Positions 6,514 through 12,528 of a stretch of 12,528 bases of DNA are shown piece after piece. A model generated the notes under the pieces. That model did no database searches, had not been told where the DNA came from, and worked only from the letters and a program-made list of their open reading frames with translations. How positions within the stretch are numbered: position 1 is the stretch's first letter; every line of letters starts with the position of its first letter. Made by a program: the position numbers and the translations under genes. This DNA is from a bacterium HR36 (GTDB lineage: Bacteria; Planctomycetota; Planctomycetia; Gemmatales; HRBIN36). The stretch covers positions 1 through 12,528 of the forward strand of contig BEIM01000052.1 of assembly GCA_002898995.1 (NCBI GenBank), written 5' to 3'.

Positions 6514-8493
6514 ATGCCTCGCGAATTGATTCTCGGAACAGCAGGGCACATTGACCACGGCAAGACTTCGCTCATCAAAGCGTTGACGGGGATTGATTGC
6601 GACCGCTTGCCCGAGGAGAAAGCGCGCGGCATCACCATTGACATCGGTTTCGCGCACCTGGAACTGGGCGAATATCGCTTGGGGATTGTGGATGTGCCGG
6701 GGCATGAACGGTTCATCAAGAACATGCTGGCCGGGGCGACGGGCATTGACCTGGCATTGCTGGTGGTGGCTGCAGATGATTCGGTCATGCCGCAGACGCG
6801 CGAGCACCTGGAAATCCTACAACTGCTGGGGCTGCGGCATGGGGTGATTGCCATAAGCAAGGCCGATCTGGTGGACGCGACCACGCGCGAGGTGGTAGCC
6901 CTGGAGGTGCAAGAACTGGTGCGCGGTACCTTTCTGGAAAACGCCCCCGTGGTGTTCACCTCGGCTCGGACTGGCGAAGGTTTGGACGAGTTAAAGCAGG
7001 CGTTGCACCAGGTGTGCGGTCGGGTGGAGGAGCGCCGGGTCCAGGACATATTTCGCATGGCCATTGACCGTTCGTTTGCGGTGGCGGGCTACGGCACAGT
7101 GGTAACCGGCTCGGTTACATCAGGGCGATTGCGCGTGGGGGAGGAGGTGGAATGGTTGCCGCGTGGGGAAAGGTTGCGGGTGCGTGGCCTGCATAATCAC
7201 GACCGTCCTGTGGACGAAGTGCATCGCGGGATGCGTGCGGCCATAAATCTTGCCGGCGTCAAGCATGAGCAGATCGCACGCGGACAGGAATTAGCCACGC
7301 CAGGTTATTTGCGTCCCAGTCGGGTCTTGACGGTCAGGCTGCATACTCTGCCCGACATCCGCCATCCCATCAAGCATCGCGCCGAGGTACGGTTTCACCT
7401 GGGCACGGCCGAAATCCTGGGAAGTGTAGCCTTGCTGGATTGCGACCGTCTTGAGGCCGGACGCTGGGCGTTGGCACAACTGTTTTTGCGCGAGCCGGTG
7501 GTGGCACGGTGGGGTCAGCCTTTTGTGATTCGGGATCCATCGGCCGCCAGCACGCTGGGCGGCGGCCAAGTGCTGCAACCGCTGGCGCAAAAACTACGCC
7601 GGGGCCGACTCGATACTCTCGAACGTCTGGAAACGCTCTGGCGCGGGGATGCGGAAGCCCGGGCGGAAGTAGTCGCCTGGTTCGCGGGCTGGCAGGGTTT
7701 GCGCTCGGCAGAATTGGTGCAAGGAGCGGGATTGACCCTCGATGAGCTCGAGCCGACCATTTCCCGCTTACACGCCACCGGCCGACTCCTCAGCCTCCCG
7801 CTCGGCGCTGGCAAGACGGTGTCTCTACATGCCGAGGTCTTCGAACAACTGGCGGGGAAACTCCTGGCCCTCCTCGGTCAACTGCATGCGGAATATCCGC
7901 TAGTCGCTTCCCACGATCGCAGCAAGGTCGAAGCGCAATTGAGTTACGTCGGCGACGAAACGCTGGTGCATGCGGTTACCGAAACTCTGTTGGCGCGGGG
8001 GCAAGTGGTCGGCGACCAACGGCGGATCGCACGCGCGGATTTCAAGCCGAAACTTTCTGCGGCCCAGCGCAAACTCAAAGAGCGGATCGTGCACGCCTAC
8101 CGCGCCGCACGGTTCCAGCCCCCAGAATTGAGCGATTTTGCCCAAGAAGCAGGTGGCCAGGCCACAGCCCTAAAGGATTTGTTCGAGGTGTGTGTCGCCG
8201 AGGGGGAACTGGTGCACATTGACGGCGAGCTCTATCTCCATGCTGAACATGAACAGGCCATGCGGCACTTGCTCCGCGAACAACTCCAGGGCGGTCGCGG
8301 CCTGACAGTTTCTGAAATCCGCGATCTCCTTCAGACTACCCGCAAGTATGCTGTGCCCTTGTGTGAGTACCTCGACCGTCAGGGCTTCACCCGCCGCGAA
8401 GGCGATCTCCGTTTCCTGGCGGAATCGGGGCACGGTGGGCAGGTGGCTGATCCTCCGCCCAGAACGGAGGGCATCGCAATCCCGGCGGACTGA
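6514..8493 (+). CDS. selB: Selenocysteine-specific translation elongation factor SelB
   Basis: SelB is a GTPase that binds Sec-tRNA(Sec) and, through its C-terminus, the SECIS hairpin in selenoprotein mRNA, delivering selenocysteine to UGA codons on the ribosome. The 659 residues start with an EF-Tu-like G domain: GHIDHGKT (11-18), RGITIDIG (39-46), DVPGHERF (60-67), SKAD (115-118) and TSA (149-151). Beta-barrel domains follow (about 175-370). Winged-helix repeats make up the C-terminal part, ending with the typical TTRKYAVPLCEYLDRQGFTRR (610-630 region). E. coli SelB has 614 residues; this one is somewhat longer. The last eight residues and the TGA stop are encoded by a palindromic repeat copy, so the native end was probably different. 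The ATG at 6514 has only a weak GGGCGG ribosome site. selA follows after 113 bases on the same strand. Confidence 0.96.
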   Translation: MPRELILGTAGHIDHGKTSLIKALTGIDCDRLPEEKARGITIDIGFAHLELGEYRLGIVDVPGHERFIKNMLAGATGIDLALLVVAADDSVMPQTREHLEILQLLGLRHGVIAISKADLVDATTREVVALEVQELVRGTFLENAPVVFTSARTGEGLDELKQALHQVCGRVEERRVQDIFRMAIDRSFAVAGYGTVVTGSVTSGRLRVGEEVEWLPRGERLRVRGLHNHDRPVDEVHRGMRAAINLAGVKHEQIARGQELATPGYLRPSRVLTVRLHTLPDIRHPIKHRAEVRFHLGTAEILGSVALLDCDRLEAGRWALAQLFLREPVVARWGQPFVIRDPSAASTLGGGQVLQPLAQKLRRGRLDTLERLETLWRGDAEARAEVVAWFAGWQGLRSAELVQGAGLTLDELEPTISRLHATGRLLSLPLGAGKTVSLHAEVFEQLAGKLLALLGQLHAEYPLVASHDRSKVEAQLSYVGDETLVHAVTETLLARGQVVGDQRRIARADFKPKLSAAQRKLKERIVHAYRAARFQPPELSDFAQEAGGQATALKDLFEVCVAEGELVHIDGELYLHAEHEQAMRHLLREQLQGGRGLTVSEIRDLLQTTRKYAVPLCEYLDRQGFTRREGDLRFLAESGHGGQVADPPPRTEGIAIPAD

Positions 8494-8588
8494 AGCCCAC
8501 CGCTGCATGCAGAATTGCGAGCATCGGAATCCTGGCGGGCTATTGCCCAGCGCTCCACACACGGCAGGGTGATACTCGCCGCTCCCTA
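8471..8588 (+). repeat. Three repeat copies (E, F, H) across the selB end and the selB-selA gap
   Basis: Copies E (8471-8507) and F (8521-8557) both begin GCATCGsAATCC and continue through a GGCGGrCT-GCCCA-CGCT core; they are offset by exactly 50 bases. A third, more degraded copy H (about 8561-8588) reads GGCAGGGTGATACTCGCCGC. All three are in the same orientation as copy D. Copy E contains the selB TGA (8491-8493). A CTGCATGCAG palindrome (8503-8512) lies between E and F. Confidence 0.7.
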
Positions 8589-8606
8589 TACAAGCGAGAG
8601 CGGAAA

Positions 8607-10010
8607 ATGGCGGCCAATCCTTATCGCCAATTGCCGGCGGTGCATGAAGTGCTGAATTGGCCGGAGGTGCAAACGCTGTTGAATGCCCACGCTGCCGAGC
8701 TGGTGACCGAAGTGGTGCGCCAGGAAATTGCCGAACTGCGCCAACGGATTCGCCGCGGAGAAACGCCCGACTGGGATGCGGAGCGGCAGAGGTTACCGCA
8801 GCGGATTCGCCAGCGCTTGCAGCAAGCGGACCGACCCTGGTTGCGGCCCGTTATCAACGCCACCGGCATTCTGTTGCATACGAATCTGGGCCGGGCACCA
8901 TTGGCGGAAAGTGCGGTGCAGGCCGTGTGCCAGGCAGCACGGGGATACGTGAATCTGGAAATGGATCTGGAGAGTGGTGAGCGGTCGAGTCGGCAGGATG
9001 TCGTCCGCCGCTGGTTGACCCGATTGTTACCGGCGGAATCGGCCACGGCGGTGAACAACAATGCCGCCGCTACTGTGTTGGTGCTGCGGGCGCTGGCCCA
9101 GGGCCGCGAGGTGATTGTGTCGCGGGGCGAATTGGTGGAAATTGGCGGTAGTTTCCGCTTACCCGAAATCATGCAGGCCAGCGGTGCCGTTTTGCGGGAA
9201 GTGGGCACCACCAATATCACCCGCCTCAGCGACTACGCCCAGGCGATCACGCCGGCCACGGCGCTGATCCTCCGCGTGCATCGCAGCAATTTCGTGATGC
9301 GCGGGCATACCAGCCAACCGAGCCTCGAAGACCTCGTGAAACTGGCACACGAGCGCGAGCTGTGGTTGGTGGATGATATTGGCAGTGGGGCATTGGCGGA
9401 TTACTCGCGCTGGGGTTTTCGGGGTGAGCCATCGCCTGCGGAGAGTTTGCGTTTAGGTGCGGACCTGGTCTTGTTCAGTGGCGACAAGTTGCTGGGTGGT
9501 CCGCAGGCCGGGCTTATCGCCGGCCGACGCGAACTCATCCAGCGCATTGAAAAAGATCCGCTGATGCGGGCCTTCCGCCTCGACAAGATGACCCTGGCAG
9601 CCCTGGAAGCCACCTTGCGGTTGTATCTCGACCCGGCCCAGGCGCTGCATGAAGTACCCATTCTGCGCTTGCTCAGCCAATCCCTGGAGCAACTGCGGCG
9701 GCGGGCACGGCGGATCGCGGCCAAGTTGCGCAGCCTACCCCTGCTCCGCCAGGTCCAGGTACGCGAAGATCGCGTGGCGGTCGGGGGCGGTTCCCTCCCG
9801 GAGCAAACCTTGCCCACCATTGTCATCGCCGTAAAGCCTCAGGCGTGTACGGACGCCGAGCTCGCCCAGCGCCTACGAACTAGCGAACCACCGCTCGTTC
9901 CCCGTATTCAGGACGGTTGCGTTTTGCTTGACCTGCGCAGTGTCTTCCCGGAACAGGACGCCTTGCTAGTGAAATCCGTCACGGACGCCTGCACCATCGC
10001 CAAGAACTAG
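8607..10010 (+). CDS. selA: L-seryl-tRNA(Sec) selenium transferase SelA
   Basis: SelA is a PLP-dependent, cytoplasmic enzyme that converts Ser-tRNA(Sec) to Sec-tRNA(Sec) using selenophosphate. The 467 residues compare with 463 in E. coli. After the SelA N-terminal helical domain (about 5-75), INATGILLHTNLGRAPLA (83-100), VNNNAAATVLVLRAL (149-163), REVGTTN (197-203), RSNF (226-229) and VDDIGSG (255-261) are all present. LFSGDKLLGGPQAG (289-302) carries the PLP-binding Lys294, equivalent to Lys295 of the E. coli enzyme. The ATG at 8607 is preceded by a purine-rich GAGAGCGGAAA that can serve as ribosome site. It lies 113 bases downstream of selB and is probably in the same transcript, since no terminator is visible between them. 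The order selB then selA is the reverse of E. coli. Confidence 0.97.
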   Translation: MAANPYRQLPAVHEVLNWPEVQTLLNAHAAELVTEVVRQEIAELRQRIRRGETPDWDAERQRLPQRIRQRLQQADRPWLRPVINATGILLHTNLGRAPLAESAVQAVCQAARGYVNLEMDLESGERSSRQDVVRRWLTRLLPAESATAVNNNAAATVLVLRALAQGREVIVSRGELVEIGGSFRLPEIMQASGAVLREVGTTNITRLSDYAQAITPATALILRVHRSNFVMRGHTSQPSLEDLVKLAHERELWLVDDIGSGALADYSRWGFRGEPSPAESLRLGADLVLFSGDKLLGGPQAGLIAGRRELIQRIEKDPLMRAFRLDKMTLAALEATLRLYLDPAQALHEVPILRLLSQSLEQLRRRARRIAAKLRSLPLLRQVQVREDRVAVGGGSLPEQTLPTIVIAVKPQACTDAELAQRLRTSEPPLVPRIQDGCVLLDLRSVFPEQDALLVKSVTDACTIAKN

Positions 10011-10026
10011 TTCACTCCCGAGGACG

Positions 10027-10052
10027 CAGAGAGAAACCACAGAGAGAAACCA
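10027..10052 (+). repeat. 13-bp tandem repeat, two units
   Basis: CAGAGAGAAACCA occurs twice head to tail. It resembles the ACCACAGAG-type intergenic repeat tracts common in planctomycete and other environmental genomes; that comparison is from memory and not searched. Confidence 0.75.
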
Positions 10053-10087
10053 CCATAGGCTTTCCGGAAGTTTGCTGCGGCAAGCTA

Positions 10088-10115
10088 TGATGGGCCGACG
10101 CCTGCCGCTCCTGTG
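10088..10115 (+). repeat. Palindromic repeat, copy G, downstream of selA
   Basis: TGGGCCGACGCCTGCCGCTCC (about 10091-10111) matches copy D over most of its length, including CCGCTCCTG, in the same orientation. The 5' arm is degraded so the stem is weak. Confidence 0.6.
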
Positions 10116-10286
10116 TCAACCGCGACATAGATGCCGAAACTGCGCACCCACCCTCCAAAAGCGCTTGCAAACGACGGATTCGGTAGCACGGCGCTGCGAG
10201 AGACTAAGCCGGAACAATTGTTTCCCGAGACACTTGCGGCGTGTGCCAACCTTTGTGCTCTCCGCTTCCGTGTCATGAAAATCGTA

Positions 10287-10538
10287 TTACTTCTTTTCCT
10301 GTGTGGGAGAGGCAGCAGCCCCAGCAGCACCGCCAGCGGCAGCAGCGGCTTTTTCTTCCTTGGCTGAGCGTTTAGATTTCTTCAGCTTGATGACGCGAAT
10401 CTTGGGCAAACCGAATGGACTCATGCCCTCGCGCCAGCGTTCTTCCTGCATCAGCTGCTTGATGCGTTCAGCGCGGGTGAGCACATTGCGTGCCCGCACG
10501 ATACGGCCTTTACGCCGCAGACTCTTATCCAGGGACAT
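10287..10538 (-). CDS. PVC-superphylum small basic signature protein with extended C-terminal tail
   Basis: The 83-residue protein begins MSLDKSLRRKGRIVRARNVL and continues with TRAERI (21-26), ERWREG (33-38) and SPFGLPKIRVIK (40-51). This is the conserved core of the small basic protein found across Planctomycetes, Verrucomicrobia and Chlamydiae (TIGR04137 type, the PVC signature protein), which is thought to bind nucleic acid and to associate with ribosomes. The core in other species is about 55-65 residues; here residues 52-83 form a Lys/Ala/Gly-rich tail (KKSKRSAKEEK then AAAAAGGAAGAAA), encoded by GC-rich triplets. The tail resembles those of histone H1-like or ribosomal proteins. The ATG has GAGG about nine bases upstream. 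It is downstream of the TIGR03009 gene with its own probable promoter. Confidence 0.9.
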   Translation of the reverse strand: MSLDKSLRRKGRIVRARNVLTRAERIKQLMQEERWREGMSPFGLPKIRVIKLKKSKRSAKEEKAAAAAGGAAGAAASPTQEKK

Positions 10539-10645
10539 TGGTGGTTTCCTCGCTGTCTTCGGGATCGGCTAGCGCCAGTTAGCAGCGCGACGGTCGAATA
10601 ATGGAAAACCCAGATCGCGCTACCGCCCGATGGAACGGGGAAAAT

Positions 10646-10675
10646 ATTATATGGCGGGTGGCGGGTTTGGCTACT
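10646..10675 (-). promoter_or_regulatory. Probable promoter of the small basic protein gene
   Basis: A perfect TATAAT lies on the minus strand at 10646-10651, in an AT-rich island within GC-rich DNA. The -35 region (about 10668-10675) has only a poor match. A transcript from here would have a leader of about 100 bases. Confidence 0.45.
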
Positions 10676-11564
10676 GCTGGGGTCGAACGACGGAAGGCGG
10701 CTCGGAGTTAGGTTGCTGGATCGGTTTGAGTTGCCAGCCGGCGGGCAGTGGCGGCGCCGCGAAGTCTCGGCGATCTACCTGAGTAGCCGCTTCGTTTTGC
10801 ATCAACCGTACGATGTCCCAGGTCACCTCCACCTTTTGTGGTTCGACCCAGTAAATCTGCCGGGGATAGTATTGCGGGATGACGCTAGTCGGCTTGTTGA
10901 GCACCGCCAGCCGGGCATACACGAAGTCCACCTGATCCTTCGGAAAATGCGGGCGAATCTCGACGTACGTGTACCACTCATCCTGTCGCGAAATGGCCAT
11001 CTGGTAGCGTTTCTTCGCTTCCTCGGCACTGATGCCAAACAGAAACGACATCGGGCCCTGATCGGGGACTTCGCCGGGTTTGCGGGGCGGCAGCGTGTGG
11101 AAATAGATGGTTTTCTCTTCGGGGCGGAACATGTAAAAATGCGTGCCGGTACACAAATAGCGTTCATAGCGGTCAGCCTGGCCTTTTTCGTGCAATTCGA
11201 TGAGGAAGCCGTAGGTGCCGTCGGGCAGCCGCATGAATTTGCCCTGCCCTTGGTAGGCTTTGACAACCCCGCCAAAATTATGGAACTTGCGCGTGGCTTC
11301 GAACTGGGCATGGAGTTTGACCGTGCGTTGGGCTTCGCGTTGCCAGAATTGCAGCAAGCGGTCCAGCCATTGCTGCCAATCTACTGGACCCGAATTGGTC
11401 GAATTGGCTGATTGCGCGTGAACCATCCAGGCTGGGCCCAGCGCCAGCCAGGCAACGCCCCACACCAGCAAGCCGAGCACCTGTAACCACCGGCCGGCTT
11501 GGCCTGGCTCGCTGACCGATGGTCGGCTCATTTGTGTCAGCGCTTCTTCCCGTAGCCTTGCCAT
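10671..11564 (-). CDS. TIGR03009 domain-containing exported protein
   Basis: A 297-residue protein. After a basic N-terminus a hydrophobic stretch at 27-48 ends in VHA-QS (48-52), a likely signal-peptidase I site, so it is probably exported to the periplasm. The rest matches the planctomycete-specific TIGR03009 domain: WLDRLLQFWQREAQRT (66-81), FEATRKFHN (88-96), GKFMRLPDG (108-116), YLCTGTHFYMFRPEEKTIY (136-154), MSFLFGISAEEAKKRYQM (172-189), YTYVEIRPHFPKDQVDF (198-214) and VEVTWDI (245-251). The fold may be related to LolA-type lipoprotein carriers; the function is unknown. A GTG at 11585 would add seven residues, but AGGGGAGG lies seven bases before the ATG at 11564, so that start is chosen. 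It is transcribed in the same direction as the MoxR gene, 154 bases downstream of it. Confidence 0.9.
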   Translation of the reverse strand: MARLREEALTQMSRPSVSEPGQAGRWLQVLGLLVWGVAWLALGPAWMVHAQSANSTNSGPVDWQQWLDRLLQFWQREAQRTVKLHAQFEATRKFHNFGGVVKAYQGQGKFMRLPDGTYGFLIELHEKGQADRYERYLCTGTHFYMFRPEEKTIYFHTLPPRKPGEVPDQGPMSFLFGISAEEAKKRYQMAISRQDEWYTYVEIRPHFPKDQVDFVYARLAVLNKPTSVIPQYYPRQIYWVEPQKVEVTWDIVRLMQNEAATQVDRRDFAAPPLPAGWQLKPIQQPNSEPPSVVRPQQ

Positions 11565-11672
11565 TACCCAGCCTCCCCTGGCCACGAATTGCGTTGGGAG
11601 TCCCGGCTATCCGAGTGCGGGGGCACCAGATTCTTGTGCGGACTAGCCACTTGTACCGTGCGGGCCTCCCCA

Positions 11673-11678
11673 ACTATA
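11673..11678 (-). promoter_or_regulatory. Candidate -10 box of the TIGR03009 gene
   Basis: TATAGT on the minus strand in the 154-base gap after the MoxR gene. No good -35 box is seen; a T-rich CTCTTTTTCC lies at about the right distance. The leader would be about 100 bases. Confidence 0.3.
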
Positions 11679-11718
11679 CCACATCTGCTGTCGCGGAAAA
11701 AGAGCATTTGCGTATTGC

Positions 11719-12528
11719 TCAGGGCAGCGGCAGGTGCTGGAGCAGATGCTCGATGAGACGATCGGCGTTCCAATCCTGGGCTTCGGCTTCGTAGCTGAGT
11801 AGGAGGCGGTGTCGCAAGACCAGGGGGGCGACGGCGTGAATGTCTGCAGGCAGGACGTAATCGCGGCCGGCTAACAGTGCTTTGGCTTTCGCCGTCAGGG
11901 CTAGGCCGATGGTCGCTCGCGGACTTGCCCCATACTGAATAAGTGGCTTGAGCGCCAACCCGTAATGTTCGGGCTGCCGAGTTGCTTGCACCAGGTCGAC
12001 GATGTATTGTTTCAGCCGGCGGTCCAGGTAAACCTCTTCGACACAGCGTTGCAAATGGCTCACCTGCTCCGCGTCGAGGACGGGTTGGACGCTGAGCGGT
12101 GGCTCGATGTGCGCCATGCGTTCCAGGATTTGTAGCTCCTCCTCGCGACTGGGATAGTGCAGCAGCAGTTTGAGCAGGAAGCGGTCGGTTTGCGCCTCGG
12201 GCAGCGGATAGGTGCCTTCATGTTCGATGGGGTTTTGCGTGGCCAGGACGAAAAAGGGGCGAGGCAACGCAAAGGTTTGCTCCCCGATCGTCACTTGCCG
12301 CTCCTGCATCGCCTGGAGCAAGGCACTTTGCACCTTAGCCGGGGCACGATTGATTTCATCGGCCAGGACGATCGAAGCGAAAATCGGCCCCTTGCGGATA
12401 GTAAAATCGCCGGTCCGCGGCTGATAGACTTGCGTTCCGAGGATGTCTGCGGGAAGTAAATCGGGGGTGAATTGGATGCGGCTGAAGGGCAGGCGCAACG
12501 CCGCAGCCAGGGTGCGCACCGCTAACGT
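11719..12528 (-). CDS. MoxR-family AAA+ ATPase (5' partial)
   Basis: The gene runs off the right edge of the window; the frame is still open at 12528, and a GTG at 12519 is only an internal Val. The 269 visible residues begin TLAVRTLAAAL, which fits the stretch just after the Walker A loop, so the P-loop itself and roughly 50-60 residues are outside. IVLADEINRAPAKVQSALLQ (53-72) is the Walker B segment and helix, followed by ATQNPIEHEGTYPLPEAQTD (96-115) and RF, diagnostic of MoxR ATPases (AAA_3). A C-terminal lid domain ends the protein (GASPRATIGLALTAKAKALL region, then HAVAPLVLRHRL). MoxR proteins act as chaperone-like ATPases, often beside DUF58 and von Willebrand A proteins; those partners are not in this window. 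The stop TGA is at 11719-11721. Confidence 0.95.
   Translation of the reverse strand, partial: TLAVRTLAAALRLPFSRIQFTPDLLPADILGTQVYQPRTGDFTIRKGPIFASIVLADEINRAPAKVQSALLQAMQERQVTIGEQTFALPRPFFVLATQNPIEHEGTYPLPEAQTDRFLLKLLLHYPSREEELQILERMAHIEPPLSVQPVLDAEQVSHLQRCVEEVYLDRRLKQYIVDLVQATRQPEHYGLALKPLIQYGASPRATIGLALTAKAKALLAGRDYVLPADIHAVAPLVLRHRLLLSYEAEAQDWNADRLIEHLLQHLPLP

Larger units (their letters stand above)
10011..10286. other. Convergent intergenic region after selA
   Basis: These 276 bases lie between the convergent selA and small-basic-protein genes. They hold a 13-base tandem repeat, one degraded palindromic repeat copy and a perfect ten-base palindrome AACAATTGTT (10213-10222) within GGAACAATTGTTTCC. 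I see no classic hairpin plus T-run terminator and no tRNA-Sec. Confidence 0.5.

Noticed and set aside
6276..7064. A long open frame on the minus strand opposite the start of selB.
   Set aside because: Its product is Arg/Ser/Pro-rich with no recognisable motif, and it lies antisense to the conserved SelB G domain; it is a shadow of a GC-rich gene.
8471..8588. Regularly spaced repeats between selB and selA as a possible mini CRISPR array.
   Set aside because: Only three degraded copies with unequal spacing (50 then about 30 bases), the repeats extend into selB coding sequence, and there are no cas genes.

Overview
The window looks like chromosomal DNA from a planctomycete (phylum Planctomycetota). 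Three clade markers point there: a DUF1559 pseudopilin-like protein (minus strand, 4229-5188), a protein with the planctomycete TIGR03009 domain (minus, 10671-11564), and the small basic signature protein of the PVC superphylum (minus, 10287-10538). The sequence is GC-rich and genes are often separated by 100-600 bases. A Gemmatales-like lineage is my best guess but cannot be fixed from the sequence alone. I see no phage genes, transposase, integrase, CRISPR array, rRNA or tRNA.

Layout. 1-2750 (plus): the 3' part of a fumarylacetoacetate hydrolase-fold enzyme of the KdaD/AraD1-like type, then a full-length glmS. 2737-3540 (minus): a short-chain dehydrogenase that overlaps the end of glmS by 14 bases. 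3541-3784: a divergent promoter region serving a small zinc-ribbon/DUF4190 membrane protein (3785-4195, plus). 4229-5911 (minus): a DUF1559 protein with a near-consensus promoter and a structured leader, preceded by a terminator and a four-helix membrane protein of unknown role. 5912-6513: a 602-base gene-free stretch with palindromic repeats. 6514-10010 (plus): selB and selA, the translation factor and the Sec-synthesising enzyme of bacterial selenocysteine incorporation. 10287-12528 (minus): the PVC small basic protein, the TIGR03009 protein and the 3' part of a MoxR-type AAA ATPase.

How the genes work together. Only selB-selA forms an obvious functional pair: SelA converts Ser-tRNA(Sec) to Sec-tRNA(Sec), and SelB brings it to UGA codons on the ribosome. 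Their partners selC (tRNA-Sec) and selD (selenophosphate synthetase) are not visible here, nor is a recognisable selenoprotein gene. The other genes appear to be independent housekeeping or clade-specific units.

The most interesting structure is a family of about 30-bp imperfect palindromes (core GGCGGGC-TAAC-GCCCGCC) around selB-selA: four copies upstream of selB, three in the 113-base selB-selA gap and one after selA. One copy supplies the stop codon and the last residues of SelB, and another forms a strong hairpin just before the selB start. Secondary points of interest are the promoter and leader architecture of the DUF1559 gene, the long Ala/Lys tail on the PVC signature protein, and a cluster of rare codons at the domain boundary of glmS. 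I did not find a convincing wholly new multi-gene system.
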